The notes: generated by a model not told the origin, from the sequence alone. DNA of 64,000 nt from Xenorhabdus stockiae (GCF_002632825.1 NZ_NJAJ01000004.1:119049-183048); one strand, 5' to 3'; shown: positions 9,102 to 20,985, counted from the first letter of the stretch. Translations and numbers: made by a program.

Positions 9102-10862
9102 ATGACGCAGACCTACATTCCAGGCAAAGATGCCGCATTAGAAGACTCTATTAATAATTTCCAACAGAAACTGAGCGCACTGGGTTTCAATATTGAAGAA
9201 GCCTCATGGCTGAACCCTGTTCCTAATGTCTGGTCAGTACACATCCGCGATCGTGACTGCCCACTCTGTTTTACTAACGGCAAAGGAGCCAGTAAAAAAG
9301 CGGCATTGGCCTCTGCGTTAGGTGAATACTTTGAACGTCTATCAACTAACTATTTTTTCGCTGATTTTTATCTTGGTGAAGCCGTAGCTCAGGGCGATTT
9401 TGTTCATTACCCGAACGAAAAGTGGTTCCCCTTACCGGAAGATGATTCCCTGCCAGCAGGTATTCTGGACGAACATCTGCACCGTTTTTACAACCCGGAT
9501 AATGAACTTTATGCCAGCCAGCTGGTTGATTTACAGTCCGGTAATGAAGAACGTGGGATCTGTGCCCTGCCTTTTACCCGGCAGTCTGATAATGAAACTG
9601 TCTATATCCCAATGAATATTGTTGGGAACCTGTATGTTTCAAATGGCATGTCAGCCGGTAATACCAAGAATGAAGCCCGTGTTCAGGGGCTGTCCGAGGT
9701 ATTCGAACGTTATGTGAAAAACCGTATCATAGCAGAATGTATTAGTTTGCCTGAAATCCCACAAACTGTTATGGATCGCTACCCCGGTGTTGTAGCATCA
9801 GTCAATAAATTACAGGAAGAAGGCTTCCCGCTTTATTGCTACGATGCTTCTCTGGGCGGGCAGTTCCCGGTTATCTGCGTTGTTCTGTTTAATCCGAATA
9901 ACGGTACCTGTTTTGCCTCTTTTGGTGCTCACCCTGAATTTGGCGTTGCACTGGAGCGTACCGTCACTGAGCTTTTACAGGGCCGCAGCCTGAAAGATCT
10001 GGATGTCTTCACAGCACCAACTTTTGATGATGAAGAAGTTTCTGAGCACACTAACCTTGAAACCCATTTCATTGACTCAAGCGGAGCAATCAGCTGGGAT
10101 CTGTTCAAACAAGATGCTGATTACGAATTTGCCGACTGGAATTTCAGTGGTACAACCGAAGAAGAATTCGCAACCCTGATGAGCATTTTCAATACGCTGA
10201 GTGCCGAAGTCTATATTGCTGACTATGAGCACCTTGGTGTTTATGCCTGCCGTATTCTGGTACCGGGGATGTCAGATATTTATCCGGTTGAAGATTTGCA
10301 CATTGCCAATAATACGATGGGAACTCACCTGCGTGATACCATTCTGGCCTTGCCGGATAGCCAGTGGCAACCTGAAGAGTATCTGGCGTTTCTTGAGCAG
10401 ATAGACGAGGAAGGGCTGGATGATTTTACCCGTGTTCGCGAATTGTTAGGGATCGCCTCAGGTAAAGACAATGGCTGGAGCAATTTAAGGATTGGTGAAC
10501 TGAAATCCATGCTGGCGCTGGCTGGTAATGATCTGGAGCAAGCCCTGATCTGGGTTGAGTGGACACAAGATTTCAACTCTTCTGTCTTCACCGCAGAAAG
10601 AGCAAATTATTATCGCTGCCTACATACATTGCTACTGTTAACTCAGGAAGAAGATCGTAACCCGAGCCAGTATTATCAGGCATTTGTCAAAATGTATGGT
10701 CAGGGTACAGTTGATGCCGCCTCTTCAGCTCTTACCGGTAAAAATTGTTTCCACGGGCTGTGGTCTGTCGATTCAGAATTAAAAGCATTACCCGCTCATC
10801 AGGCATTATTAAATGCTTATGAAAAACTACAAAAAGCTAAACGCACTTTTTGGTGTAAATAA
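9102..10862 (+). CDS. ycaO: YcaO-domain protein
   Basis: The 586-residue product equals E. coli YcaO in length from the second of two adjacent ATG codons. YcaO proteins share an ATP-binding fold that activates amide backbones; E. coli YcaO is linked to beta-methylthiolation of ribosomal protein S12 together with RimO. The N-terminal two-thirds carry the conserved acidic nucleotide-site motifs ALGEYFERLS (about residue 75) and EARVQGLSEVFERYVKN (about 190), and FASFGAHPEFGVALERTVTE follows near 290. The rest is the helical extension seen in the E. coli protein. No azoline-forming partner or precursor peptide gene lies beside it; the neighbours are ansB (divergent) and focA, so a housekeeping role is more likely than peptide modification. 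Confidence 0.95.
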   Translation: MTQTYIPGKDAALEDSINNFQQKLSALGFNIEEASWLNPVPNVWSVHIRDRDCPLCFTNGKGASKKAALASALGEYFERLSTNYFFADFYLGEAVAQGDFVHYPNEKWFPLPEDDSLPAGILDEHLHRFYNPDNELYASQLVDLQSGNEERGICALPFTRQSDNETVYIPMNIVGNLYVSNGMSAGNTKNEARVQGLSEVFERYVKNRIIAECISLPEIPQTVMDRYPGVVASVNKLQEEGFPLYCYDASLGGQFPVICVVLFNPNNGTCFASFGAHPEFGVALERTVTELLQGRSLKDLDVFTAPTFDDEEVSEHTNLETHFIDSSGAISWDLFKQDADYEFADWNFSGTTEEEFATLMSIFNTLSAEVYIADYEHLGVYACRILVPGMSDIYPVEDLHIANNTMGTHLRDTILALPDSQWQPEEYLAFLEQIDEEGLDDFTRVRELLGIASGKDNGWSNLRIGELKSMLALAGNDLEQALIWVEWTQDFNSSVFTAERANYYRCLHTLLLLTQEEDRNPSQYYQAFVKMYGQGTVDAASSALTGKNCFHGLWSVDSELKALPAHQALLNAYEKLQKAKRTFWCK

Positions 10863-10916
10863 TCTGAAATATATAAACTGTTAAATTAATGCTTATTAAT
10901 TAACAAAAGTAAAAAT

Positions 10917-10980
10917 CAGGTTAAATTGAATTTTATTTAAAATAACAAATAAATGACAATTTAACCTGTTATTTTACTTT
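10917..10980 (+). terminator. Inverted repeat, probable ycaO terminator
   Basis: The 12-bp perfect arms CAGGTTAAATTG (10917-10928) and CAATTTAACCTG (10957-10968) are followed by TTATTTTACTTT. The 28-nt AT-rich loop is long for an intrinsic terminator, so the call is moderate. Confidence 0.5.
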
Positions 10981-11116
10981 CCATCTATTTCACATCAAAT
11001 TCCTTATATAAAATTTTTTTATAAATTTTAAAAAATATTTTTAATTTAAAAATCAATTTGTTAGAATCGAAAAACGTTATTTGGCTGGTCATATCTCACT
11101 GAACTTTCAATTTAAT

Positions 11117-11130
11117 ATGATCCATATCAA
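11117..11130 (+). promoter_or_regulatory. FNR-like site upstream of focA
   Basis: ATGAT-CCAT-ATCAA matches the FNR consensus TTGAT-N4-ATCAA at nine of ten positions. It lies about 46 bp upstream of the -10 box and 77 bp upstream of the focA start, a plausible activator position. Anaerobic FNR control of focA-pflB is established in E. coli. Confidence 0.7.
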
Positions 11131-11165
11131 ATTCATATCAGTGTCCGTTTGTTACTATCATTACG

Positions 11166-11174
11166 TGCTATAAT
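11166..11174 (+). promoter_or_regulatory. Extended -10 promoter element of focA
   Basis: TGCTATAAT is a perfect extended -10 (TGnTATAAT) 26 bp upstream of the focA start codon. No good -35 lies 17 bp upstream, as expected for an activator-dependent promoter. Confidence 0.6.
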
Positions 11175-11200
11175 TAACCTAAGATAAAGAGAGTGTTAGT

Positions 11201-12052
11201 ATGAAAACTGACGACACTTTTAACCTATTTCCACCTGCTGTAATGGCACAAATTGCTGATGATAGTGGTGTCTATAAAGTCAACAAAAATCCAGCAGTGA
11301 CTTATTTATCAGCAATTATGGCTGGTGTATTTATTTCCATTGCATTTGTTTTTTATATTACGGCTACGACAGGAACTTCTTCTATTCCCTATGGTTTAGC
11401 AAAATTAACGGGTGGGATCTGTTTCTCCTTAGGGTTAATGCTGGTTGTCGTATTTGGTGTCGACCTCTTCACTTCCACAGTGTTAACTATTGTTTCGAAA
11501 GCAACCGGTCGTATTACCTGGTCACAAATGTTCAGAAACTGGCTACACGTTTATATCGGTAATCTAATTGGAGCCTTGTTCTTTGTCACCTTAATGTGGC
11601 TGTCAGGCCAATATACCGTTGCCAATGGTTTCTGGGGACTGAATGTACTACAGGTCGCTGACCATAAAATGCACCATACCTTTGTCGAGGCTTTATGTTT
11701 AGGCATTCTGGCTAACCTGATGGTATGCCTTGCCGTCTGGATGAGCTATGCAGGCCGCAGCCTCATTGATAAATTATCTGCGTTAATTCTGCCAATTGGT
11801 ATGTTCGTTGCCAGCGGCTTTGAACACAGCATTGCTAACATGTTTTTAATTCCTTTCGGGATTGTTATTAAAGAATTCGCTCCAACTGAGTTTTGGGAAA
11901 AAGTCGGAGCAACACCAGAGCAATTTCCCCAACTGACAATTTCAAATTTCATTACTGATAATCTGATCCCTGTAACGATAGGTAACATCATCGGCGGTTC
12001 GATATTGGTTGGGTTGACTTACTGGTTCATTTATTTACGTGGCAGCCGCTGA
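11201..12052 (+). CDS. focA: Formate channel FocA
   Basis: The 283-residue product is close to the 285 of E. coli FocA and belongs to the formate/nitrite transporter family. It starts MKTDDTFNLFPPAVMAQIAD. Six hydrophobic segments are visible, with the pore motif GVDLFTSTVL near residue 87 and the conserved GFEHSIANMF near 206, which contains the histidine that gates formate passage. It is a pentameric inner-membrane channel that exports formate during fermentation and re-imports it at low pH. It lies 60 bp upstream of pflB, giving the standard focA-pflB operon. Confidence 0.97.
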   Translation: MKTDDTFNLFPPAVMAQIADDSGVYKVNKNPAVTYLSAIMAGVFISIAFVFYITATTGTSSIPYGLAKLTGGICFSLGLMLVVVFGVDLFTSTVLTIVSKATGRITWSQMFRNWLHVYIGNLIGALFFVTLMWLSGQYTVANGFWGLNVLQVADHKMHHTFVEALCLGILANLMVCLAVWMSYAGRSLIDKLSALILPIGMFVASGFEHSIANMFLIPFGIVIKEFAPTEFWEKVGATPEQFPQLTISNFITDNLIPVTIGNIIGGSILVGLTYWFIYLRGSR

Positions 12053-12112
12053 TCTTCATTTGCTTCCACACCCAATTTTTTACAAGTTCTACTGTTAAAA
12101 GGTAAAAATATC

Positions 12113-14398
12113 ATGTCCGAGTTAAATGAAAAATTCTCCGTAGCATGGCAAGGCTTTAACGAGGGTAACTGGCAGAATGAAGTCAATGTTCGTGACTTTA
12201 TTCAGAAAAACTATACTCCGTATGAAGGTGATGAATCATTCCTTGCGGGTGCCACAAAAGCGACAGATATTTTGTGGGAAAAAGTCATGGAAGGTATCAA
12301 AATTGAAAACCGCACTCATGCGCCGGTTGATTTTGATACTAACGTTGCGTCTACAATAACCTCCCATGATGCTGGTTATATTGAAAAAACTCTGGAACAA
12401 ATTGTTGGCCTGCAAACTGAAGCGCCTCTGAAACGTGCCATTATCCCATTCGGCGGGATCAAAATGGTTGAAGGTTCCTGCAAAGCATATGATCGGGAGC
12501 TGGATCCGAAACTAAAACAAATTTTTACTGAATACCGTAAAACTCACAATCAGGGTGTGTTTGATGTTTATACCCCTGATATTCTGAAATGCCGTAAGTC
12601 AGGTGTATTGACTGGTCTGCCAGATGCTTACGGTCGTGGTCGTATCATCGGTGATTACCGCCGTGTTGCTCTGTACGGTATTGATTTTCTGCGTGATGAA
12701 AAATATGCACAATTCACTTCATTGCAGGAAAAACTGGAAAACGGCGAAGACCTTGAAGCAACTATCCGCCTGCGTGAAGAAATTTCAGAACAATACCGCG
12801 CTCTGGGCCAGATTAAAGAGATGGCCGCTAAATATGGCTACGATATCTCTGCACCAGCGACTAATGCCAAAGAAGCAGTACAGTGGACTTATTTCGCTTA
12901 TCTAGCAGCAGTAAAATCCCAAAATGGGGCTGCGATGTCTTTCGGTCGTGTATCCAGCTTTCTGGATATCTACATCGAGCGTGATATACAGGCAGGAAAA
13001 CTGACAGAGCAAGATGCGCAAGAGCTGATCGACCATTTGGTCATGAAGCTGCGTATGGTTCGTTTCCTGCGTACTCCAGAATACGATGAACTGTTCTCCG
13101 GCGACCCGATTTGGGCGACTGAATCCATCGCAGGTATGGGACTGGACGGTCGTACCCTTGTTACCAAAAACAGTTTCCGTTTCCTGAATACTCTGTACAC
13201 CATGGGACCATCTCCGGAACCTAACATAACCATCCTGTGGTCTGAAAAACTACCTGCTCACTTCAAAAAATATGCAGCAAAAGTATCCATTGATACCTCA
13301 TCTCTGCAATATGAAAACGATGACCTGATGCGCCCTGATTTCAACAGCGATGACTATGCTATTGCATGTTGTGTCAGCCCGATGATTGTTGGTAAACAAA
13401 TGCAGTTCTTCGGTGCCCGTGCAAACCTGGCAAAAACCATGCTGTATGCCATCAACGGCGGTATGGATGAAAAACTGAAAATGCAGGTTGGTCCAAAAGA
13501 AGAGCCAATAAAAGATGACGTTCTGGATTATGACACCGTCACCGAACGTATGGATCACTTCATGGACTGGCTGGCAAAACAGTATGTCACCGCGCTGAAT
13601 ATCATCCACTATATGCATGATAAATACAGCTATGAAGCTTCTTTAATGGCACTTCATGATCGTGATGTCCACCGCACTATGGCATGTGGTATCGCAGGGT
13701 TATCTGTAGCAGCCGATTCTTTATCCGCGATCAAATATGCAAAAGTAACCCCAATCCGTGACGAAAACGGTCTGGCTGTTGATTTCAAAATTGAAGGTGA
13801 ATATCCACAGTTTGGTAATAATGACGCGCGGGTTGATGATATCGCTTGTGATTTGGTTGAACGCTTCATGAAGAAAATTCAGAAGTTACAAACCTATCGC
13901 AATGCAGTTCCAACTCAGTCTGTGTTAACTATTACTTCTAACGTTGTTTATGGTAAAAAAACCGGTAACACGCCAGATGGACGTCGTGCAGGCGCACCAT
14001 TCGGGCCGGGTGCTAACCCAATGCATGGCCGTGACCAAAAAGGAGCAATTGCTTCACTGACTTCCGTGGCTAAACTGCCATTTGCTTACGCGAAAGATGG
14101 TATTTCTTATACCTTCTCCATCGTACCTAATGCGCTAGGTAAAAATGATGACGTGCGCAGAGCCAACCTGGCAGCTCTGATGGATGGTTATTTCCATCAT
14201 GAAGCCAGCAACATTGAAGGTGGCCAACATCTGAATGTTAACGTCATGAACCGCGAGATGTTACTGGATGCTATGGAAAATCCTGAGAAATACCCTCAAT
14301 TGACAATCCGTGTATCCGGTTATGCTGTACGCTTTAACTCTCTGACTAAAGAACAGCAACAGGATGTTATTACCCGTACATTTACCCAGACAATGTAA
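12113..14398 (+). CDS. pflB: Pyruvate formate-lyase (formate C-acetyltransferase)
   Basis: The 761-residue product has one residue more than E. coli PflB. The adjacent catalytic cysteines are in [13 protein letters not shown] near residue 420, and the glycyl-radical motif RVSGYAVRF lies near 735. It cleaves pyruvate with coenzyme A to acetyl-CoA and formate under anaerobic conditions. The extra residue is an Asn in [10 protein letters not shown] near 700. It is followed by a terminator and then its activase gene pflA, and its formate product leaves through FocA. Confidence 0.98.
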   Translation: MSELNEKFSVAWQGFNEGNWQNEVNVRDFIQKNYTPYEGDESFLAGATKATDILWEKVMEGIKIENRTHAPVDFDTNVASTITSHDAGYIEKTLEQIVGLQTEAPLKRAIIPFGGIKMVEGSCKAYDRELDPKLKQIFTEYRKTHNQGVFDVYTPDILKCRKSGVLTGLPDAYGRGRIIGDYRRVALYGIDFLRDEKYAQFTSLQEKLENGEDLEATIRLREEISEQYRALGQIKEMAAKYGYDISAPATNAKEAVQWTYFAYLAAVKSQNGAAMSFGRVSSFLDIYIERDIQAGKLTEQDAQELIDHLVMKLRMVRFLRTPEYDELFSGDPIWATESIAGMGLDGRTLVTKNSFRFLNTLYTMGPSPEPNITILWSEKLPAHFKKYAAKVSIDTSSLQYENDDLMRPDFNSDDYAIACCVSPMIVGKQMQFFGARANLAKTMLYAINGGMDEKLKMQVGPKEEPIKDDVLDYDTVTERMDHFMDWLAKQYVTALNIIHYMHDKYSYEASLMALHDRDVHRTMACGIAGLSVAADSLSAIKYAKVTPIRDENGLAVDFKIEGEYPQFGNNDARVDDIACDLVERFMKKIQKLQTYRNAVPTQSVLTITSNVVYGKKTGNTPDGRRAGAPFGPGANPMHGRDQKGAIASLTSVAKLPFAYAKDGISYTFSIVPNALGKNDDVRRANLAALMDGYFHHEASNIEGGQHLNVNVMNREMLLDAMENPEKYPQLTIRVSGYAVRFNSLTKEQQQDVITRTFTQTM

Positions 14399-14476
14399 AC
14401 ATCCTGCTGCGTATTACCTCAAAAATGTCATTGTTTTAATAAGACAATTTTGATGAAATGAAACAGCATACACTTC

Positions 14477-14508
14477 AAGGCCCCTTTGCAACCGGGGCCT
14501 TTATTATC
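14477..14508 (+). terminator. Terminator between pflB and pflA
   Basis: An 8-bp stem AAGGCCCC/GGGGCCTT with a 9-nt loop is followed by TATTATCC. It lies about 80 bp after pflB and 30 bp before pflA, so pflA either depends on readthrough or has its own promoter. Confidence 0.75.
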
Positions 14509-14534
14509 CTGTCAGTTTTTGGAGAGATCTTCCC

Positions 14535-15275
14535 ATGCCCGTACTTGGCCGTATCCACTCTTTTGAATCCTGCGGAACCGTTGATGGCCCGGGTATTCGT
14601 TTTATTGTATTTTTTCAGGGTTGCCTGATGCGTTGCCTTTATTGCCATAATCGCGATACATGGGACACTCACACTGGCAAAGCGGTAACAGTCGAAGAAC
14701 TTATAAAAGAAGCGACAACTTATCGCCATTTTATGAATGCCTCCGGAGGTGGAGTGACAGCTTCTGGTGGAGAAGCAATCCTTCAGGCTGAATTCGTCCG
14801 TGACTGGTTCAGGGCTTGCCATGCCGAGGGGATCCATACCTGTTTAGACACTAATGGCTTTGTCCGCCGCTATGAGCCGGTGATTGATGAGCTACTGGAT
14901 GATACTGATTTAGTCATGCTGGATCTTAAACACCTTAACGATGATATTCATCGGGAGCTGGTTGGTGTTTCCAATCATAGAACACTCGAATTTGCCCGTT
15001 ATCTGGCAAAACGCAATCAAAAAACGTGGGTCCGTTATGTCGTTGTTCCCGGATGGTCGGATGATGACGAATCTGTCCATATGCTGGGAGAGTTCACCAA
15101 AGATATGAAGAACATCGAAAAAATTGAGTTACTTCCCTATCATGAACTTGGTAAACATAAATGGATTGCTATGGGTGAAGAATATAAGCTGGAAGACGTA
15201 AAACCACCGTCGAAAGAGACGATGGAAAGAGTAAAAGAGATTCTGATGAGCTATGGCCATCAGGTTATTTATTAA
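14535..15275 (+). CDS. pflA: Pyruvate formate-lyase 1-activating enzyme
   Basis: The 246-residue product equals E. coli PflA in length. The radical SAM cluster motif CxxxCxxC is present (C-LMR-C-LY-C, about residues 30-37), and the SAM-binding glycine-rich segment [12 protein letters not shown] lies near 75. The enzyme uses SAM and a 4Fe-4S cluster to make the glycyl radical on PflB, encoded just upstream. The GGAGAGATC sequence ahead of the ATG provides the ribosome binding site. This completes the focA-pflB-pflA module. Confidence 0.97.
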   Translation: MPVLGRIHSFESCGTVDGPGIRFIVFFQGCLMRCLYCHNRDTWDTHTGKAVTVEELIKEATTYRHFMNASGGGVTASGGEAILQAEFVRDWFRACHAEGIHTCLDTNGFVRRYEPVIDELLDDTDLVMLDLKHLNDDIHRELVGVSNHRTLEFARYLAKRNQKTWVRYVVVPGWSDDDESVHMLGEFTKDMKNIEKIELLPYHELGKHKWIAMGEEYKLEDVKPPSKETMERVKEILMSYGHQVIY

Positions 15276-15585
15276 TTAAATATACTCATCGGCTTTCAAG
15301 TAATCTCTAGTAGGCTACGATACAACTTAAAACCCATTGGATTAAGTACATATTTATTATTCCTCAAATTAAATAATTCTGGCTCAATCATAAATTGCAG
15401 CCAGTTTTTTCCAAATGCTGTCTTATTTAACTATCGTTTAGTTTAAATTATGACATTTCCCCGTTCTATTTCCGTCATGAACTATACTAGTTAATAGTCA
15501 TAGAAAATCAGCCAATAATATATAAGCCACCTTTCACATTTTTCGAGTAAATAAATTTAATTTTCACACACAAGAGGATTACCCA
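15276..15585. other. AT-rich intergenic region after pflA
   Basis: About 310 bp, strongly AT-rich, with no gene. No clear pflA terminator is visible. A TATACT -10-like hexamer at 15484-15489 lacks a convincing -35. Confidence 0.4.
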
Positions 15586-16947
15586 ATGAGGAGTATAATA
15601 ACTTATATTTTAGCATGTTATGTATTTTTTATTTCTTTGAGCACACAAGCAAATGAAAGAGAATTAAAGTCAGATAAACAAATATATCATTCTAATGATA
15701 ATATTTTATTAAGTTACAATAAATCAAAGACTAGAGATACTAGCTGGATTGGAATCTGGAAATTTAAACCTGATTCAAATACTCATCTAACCCCCTCAGA
15801 TAATAACTCATGGCATCAATATTCCACTCATAGACCATATAAATTGAAATATATTATTGGAAAAAAAGGAATATATACCCTGAATGCCCTCACATTAGGC
15901 CCCGGACGCTATATCGCTTTTTTACTCAAAGGAAAAAATGATAATCATCTAAGTTATCCTATTATTTTTGATATAGCAGATAAGAATAACAATATTCCAC
16001 TAAAAGCTCTTACATTAAATATCTGGCAGGAAGGTAGCCAAGTTATAGGAGGTTATGATGGAATAGTAAATACAATTATAAACTCAACCCCTGATATTAT
16101 TTCACTTAGTGAAGTAAGAAACTATCATTCTGATTTTACTTCACAGTTATCAAAAAGTCTTGATGATAAAGGCTATAAATATTATACTTATAGATCAAAA
16201 AATGACGTCGGTATTCTTTCGAAATACCCTATTAATCAACATAGTGATTTTGATCGATTTACAAAAGCATTAATTAATATAAGTGGAGAAAATATTGAGT
16301 TTTATGCAGGGCATTTAGATTACCACAATTATGCCACTTACCTACCCAGAGGATATGATGCAAATAATTGGAGTGAACTACCAAATGGCCCTGATACTAA
16401 TCTAAACGATATCTTGAATGTAAATAATAATTCTGGACGCCCTGCTTCAATTCAGGCATTTATCCCTGATGCTAAGAATGAACTTAATAATAAAAAAATC
16501 GTTATCATGGCTGGTGATTTTAATGAACCTTCCTGGCTGGATTGGACTGAGGAAACCAAAGAACTATTTGATCATCATGGAGCTATCGTTCCTTGGACAA
16601 GTACCAAATTACTAGCCGAAGCTGGCTATCTTGATACCTATCGCACTAAATACCCTGATCCAGTTAAATATCCCGGTTTTACTTGGGTAGCAAATAATCC
16701 AGATGTCGCAATCAATAAGCTTACCTGGGCACCAAAAGCAGATGAACGTGATCGGATTGATTATATTTTTTACTATCCTAGCCCACAGTTACTGGTGAAA
16801 GATGCGTTCATTGTCGGCCCTTCCAGTAGCATAGTTAAAAGCCAAAGGGTTAAAGAATCTTCGGATGATAAATTTGTAACACCAAAAGGAGTATGGCCAT
16901 CCGATCATAAAGGCGTTTTAATTACATTTAATCTGAAAATCAAATAA
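15586..16947 (+). CDS. Secreted endonuclease/exonuclease/phosphatase-family protein
   Basis: The 453-residue product has a signal peptide (about residues 1-22, IITYILACYVFFISLSTQA). A domain at about 30-130 contains WIGIWK and resembles the Ig-like SKICH-type domains. A DNase I-like (EEP) catalytic domain follows from about 138. Its catalytic motifs are all present: LTLNIW (Asn145), LSEVR (Glu176), AGHLDYH (His243), GDFNEPS (Asp311, Asn313), DRIDYIF (about 389-394) and SDHKG (Asp440, His441). It should therefore be an active phosphodiesterase or phosphatase outside the cytoplasm. The substrate (nucleic acid, sphingomyelin or phosphoinositide) cannot be told from sequence. The gene is visibly AT-richer than the neighbouring core genes and has no counterpart at this place in E. 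coli, so it is probably acquired. GAGG lies ahead of the ATG. Confidence 0.8.
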   Translation: MRSIITYILACYVFFISLSTQANERELKSDKQIYHSNDNILLSYNKSKTRDTSWIGIWKFKPDSNTHLTPSDNNSWHQYSTHRPYKLKYIIGKKGIYTLNALTLGPGRYIAFLLKGKNDNHLSYPIIFDIADKNNNIPLKALTLNIWQEGSQVIGGYDGIVNTIINSTPDIISLSEVRNYHSDFTSQLSKSLDDKGYKYYTYRSKNDVGILSKYPINQHSDFDRFTKALINISGENIEFYAGHLDYHNYATYLPRGYDANNWSELPNGPDTNLNDILNVNNNSGRPASIQAFIPDAKNELNNKKIVIMAGDFNEPSWLDWTEETKELFDHHGAIVPWTSTKLLAEAGYLDTYRTKYPDPVKYPGFTWVANNPDVAINKLTWAPKADERDRIDYIFYYPSPQLLVKDAFIVGPSSSIVKSQRVKESSDDKFVTPKGVWPSDHKGVLITFNLKIK

Positions 16948-17269
16948 ATTTTAAATGAAAAATTATATTATATGATTATCTAACTACTAGTTTCATATGA
17001 AATTATCTTGAAATAGTACTGATGTTAAATAACTTATATAGTAAATACCCACTGTAATACAAAGGGCATTAACCTAAAATATTAAATAATCTTATTCCTC
17101 AATATAAATGAAAAATAGAATGATAATCCTTTAATCGGAAATAAATTAACCCTTGTTGATTAATGGCTTTCATGGAACAATTCTACCTAACTTATCCAGA
17201 AATCTTCCAGGATGGATTTAGTTAATATTTAATTTGGAAATTATCATTCAATCAAATAAAGCGAAAAAA
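16948..17269. other. AT-rich spacer between the two accessory genes
   Basis: About 320 bp. I see no gene, clear terminator or promoter in it. Confidence 0.4.
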
Positions 17270-18082
17270 ATGAATAATCAAGATATCGAACTCAACTCTG
17301 GGGAAGGTAATATTTCCCTAACTAAAGAAAAAGAAATTTTCATTCGTGAAGGTCAGGCTGTAGGTGCTGGTGCTGCAACTGAATGGATTGGCGATGCCTG
17401 GAAAATGTTTAAAGCAAATCCATTACAGTGGATACTGTTTACATTAGTCTATTTCGCCATTATTTCAGTATTGAATTTTATTCCATTTATTAATTTTTTA
17501 GTGGGTTTATTTGGTCCGGTACTTGTTGCTGGTGTTATCGCTGCTGCTGAAAAACAGAGGACTACAGGGGACTTTAAGATAGATTTACTCTTTTACGGAT
17601 TTAAAGAAAAATTAGGTTCACTGGTTGCTGTTGGTGCTCTTTACATAGGAATATGTGCACTTGGAGTCATTGCTGCTATTTTTATTGCAGGCTTTGGTAT
17701 GATCGATTTTATTTTAGCCTCTCAAGAGGTAAATCCAGACCCACTACTATTGATTCAGGCTATCCCTTCTTTTATGTGGGCGTGTCTTGTGTTCTGTGTT
17801 TTCGCCATTATTGCTCTTGCATTTATCTGGTTTGCCCCTGCACTGATTATTATCAATAATCTGAAATTTGGTGACGCAGTGTCAATGAGTCTGAGTGCTG
17901 TAAAGAAAAATTTATTGGGTGGTTTTCTGTTTTTCTTACTCATGGGTATTATGATGTTTGCATCAGCAATCCCCTTACTTTTAGGCTTCATTATCACCTT
18001 GCCCATGAGCCTTATTGTTTATTATACAACGTACCGCAGCATTTTTTATGCAAGGAAGAAAAACAAACACAATCAGATTTAA
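17270..18082 (+). CDS. BPSS1780-type polytopic inner-membrane protein of unknown function
   Basis: The 270-residue product is a polytopic membrane protein of the BPSS1780 family. A short polar N-terminus leads to GAATEWIGDAWKMFKANPLQW (broken here by family Trp/Phe residues), then about five or six hydrophobic segments, the first two around WILFTLVYFAIISVLNF and FLVGLFGPVLVAGVI. A conserved FAPALI...FGDAVSMSLSAVKKN region lies near 200-220. A frame from TTG at 17234 adds 12 residues; I prefer the ATG at 17270. The function of the family is unknown. It precedes a bidirectional terminator shared with serS. Confidence 0.75.
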   Translation: MNNQDIELNSGEGNISLTKEKEIFIREGQAVGAGAATEWIGDAWKMFKANPLQWILFTLVYFAIISVLNFIPFINFLVGLFGPVLVAGVIAAAEKQRTTGDFKIDLLFYGFKEKLGSLVAVGALYIGICALGVIAAIFIAGFGMIDFILASQEVNPDPLLLIQAIPSFMWACLVFCVFAIIALAFIWFAPALIIINNLKFGDAVSMSLSAVKKNLLGGFLFFLLMGIMMFASAIPLLLGFIITLPMSLIVYYTTYRSIFYARKKNKHNQI

Positions 18083-18173
18083 TTATCTAAAGTTTTTTCT
18101 TTCAATATCTATAATAAGTGCTATTTCAGTGTTTATTATTTTTCTCTAACTAAAAACGTATATATCATTAAAT

Positions 18174-18202
18174 AAAAAAGCGCCTCACCAGGCGCTTTTT
18201 TA
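18174..18202. terminator. Bidirectional terminator (BPSS1780-type gene / serS)
   Basis: The sequence AAAAAAGCGCCT-CACC-AGGCGCTTTTTT is symmetrical, with A runs on one side and T runs on the other. It can end transcription of the plus-strand membrane gene and of minus-strand serS. Confidence 0.9.
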
Positions 18203-18222
18203 TTACTTAGAATAATCAGTCA

Positions 18223-19617
<1,395 letters not shown>

Positions 19618-19634
19618 TTACCGTATCAGCCACA

Positions 19635-20978
19635 TTAACGATAGCGTTTTATTGGACTATTTTGATCCTGTGCCATTAGCCAGTTTAATTTTTCACCTAT
19701 TTTACTTTCCAATCCTCTGTTAGTCGGATGGTAATAAGTTGTCTTTTGCATCTCAGGCGGAAAATAAATCTCTCCGGCAGCATAAGCATTCGGCTCATCA
19801 TGCGCATAACGGTATGCTTCACCATATCCCATCTCTTTCAGCAGCTTCGTTGGGGCATTACGCAAATGAGCCGGGACATCATAATCAGGCTTCTCCTGAG
19901 CATCGGCCATAGCCGCTTTAAATGCAGTATAAACAGCATTACTTTTAGGGGCACAGGCGAGATAAACAATCGCCTGGGCAATGGCCCGCTCTCCTTCTGC
20001 AGCTCCGACACGCGTGAAACAATCCCATGCAGCAATAGCTACCTGCATCCCACGAGGATCTGCATTACCAACATCTTCAGAAGCTATCGCCAGTAAACGT
20101 CGGGCAACATAAAGCGGATCACCGCCGGCAGTAATGATCCGCGCATACCAATATAGTGCAGCATCTGGTGCTGAGCCGCGGATTGATTTATGTAAGGCCG
20201 ATATTAAATCGTAATATCTGTCACCTTTATTATCAAAGCGTGCACTTCTTTCCCCACTGACTTCTTTCAGCAGTTCAAGTGTGAGAATCCGCTGACCTTT
20301 CGCGTCAATTTCTGCCATATCTGACATCATTTCCAGCAGATTCAGTGAGCGGCGCGCATCACCTGCTACCAGCTCTGCGAGTATCTGCCGGGTATCTTCC
20401 GGCAACACAATATTTTGCCCGCCAAGACCACGTTCTTTATCATTTATGGCCTGAGTCAGCACTTGTTCTATTTCTGCTGGTAAAAGGGATTTCAATAAAT
20501 AGACTCGTGCCCGTGATAACAGAGCTGAATTTAATTCAAAAGAGGGATTTTCAGTTGTAGCACCAATAAATGTAATTGTGCCATCTTCAATATGTGGCAA
20601 AAATGCATCTTGCTGGCTTTTATTAAATCGGTGAACTTCATCAACAAATAAAATTGTTCTGCGGCCTGCATTGCGATTTTGCCGTGCTTTTTCAATGGAT
20701 TCCCGGATCTCTTTGATACCCGAAGTCACCGCAGAAATACGTTCAATATCTGCCTGCGCATAATAACCAATGATTTCAGCTAATGTGGTTTTCCCCGTGC
20801 CAGGTGGCCCCCATAAAATCATGGAATGGAGTTGACCCGCACGGATAGCTCTTGGTAAGGGTTTACCTTCTGCTAACAAATGCTGCTGACCAATGTAGTG
20901 ATCTAACGTGATTGGCCGCATTTTTGCGGCCAATGGCTGAAATTCATTCTGTGAAAAATCAAGAGAAAGATTGTTCAA
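19635..20978 (-). CDS. rarA: Replication-associated recombination protein A (RarA/MgsA)
   Basis: The 447-residue product matches E. coli RarA. It is an AAA+ ATPase with Walker [10 protein letters not shown] (residues 57-65), Walker [21 protein letters not shown] near 110, sensor 1 [10 protein letters not shown] near 140 and the C-terminal oligomerisation domain. It acts at stalled replication forks, interacting with SSB and related to clamp-loader ATPases. It follows lolA by 7 bp, so lolA and rarA are cotranscribed, probably with ftsK upstream. Confidence 0.96.
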   Translation of the reverse strand: MNNLSLDFSQNEFQPLAAKMRPITLDHYIGQQHLLAEGKPLPRAIRAGQLHSMILWGPPGTGKTTLAEIIGYYAQADIERISAVTSGIKEIRESIEKARQNRNAGRRTILFVDEVHRFNKSQQDAFLPHIEDGTITFIGATTENPSFELNSALLSRARVYLLKSLLPAEIEQVLTQAINDKERGLGGQNIVLPEDTRQILAELVAGDARRSLNLLEMMSDMAEIDAKGQRILTLELLKEVSGERSARFDNKGDRYYDLISALHKSIRGSAPDAALYWYARIITAGGDPLYVARRLLAIASEDVGNADPRGMQVAIAAWDCFTRVGAAEGERAIAQAIVYLACAPKSNAVYTAFKAAMADAQEKPDYDVPAHLRNAPTKLLKEMGYGEAYRYAHDEPNAYAAGEIYFPPEMQKTTYYHPTNRGLESKIGEKLNWLMAQDQNSPIKRYR

Positions 20979-20985
20979 TTAAACC

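Larger units (their letters stand above)
10863..11200. other. AT-rich ycaO-focA intergenic region
   Basis: About 340 bp with no gene. It holds, in order, a long-looped inverted repeat that may end ycaO transcription, an FNR-like site (11117-11130) and an extended -10 box (11166-11174). The region is the likely control region of the focA-pflB operon. Confidence 0.7.

Noticed and set aside
13298..13618. A 106-codon minus-strand frame opposite pflB
   Set aside because: A shadow of a conserved gene with no independent evidence.
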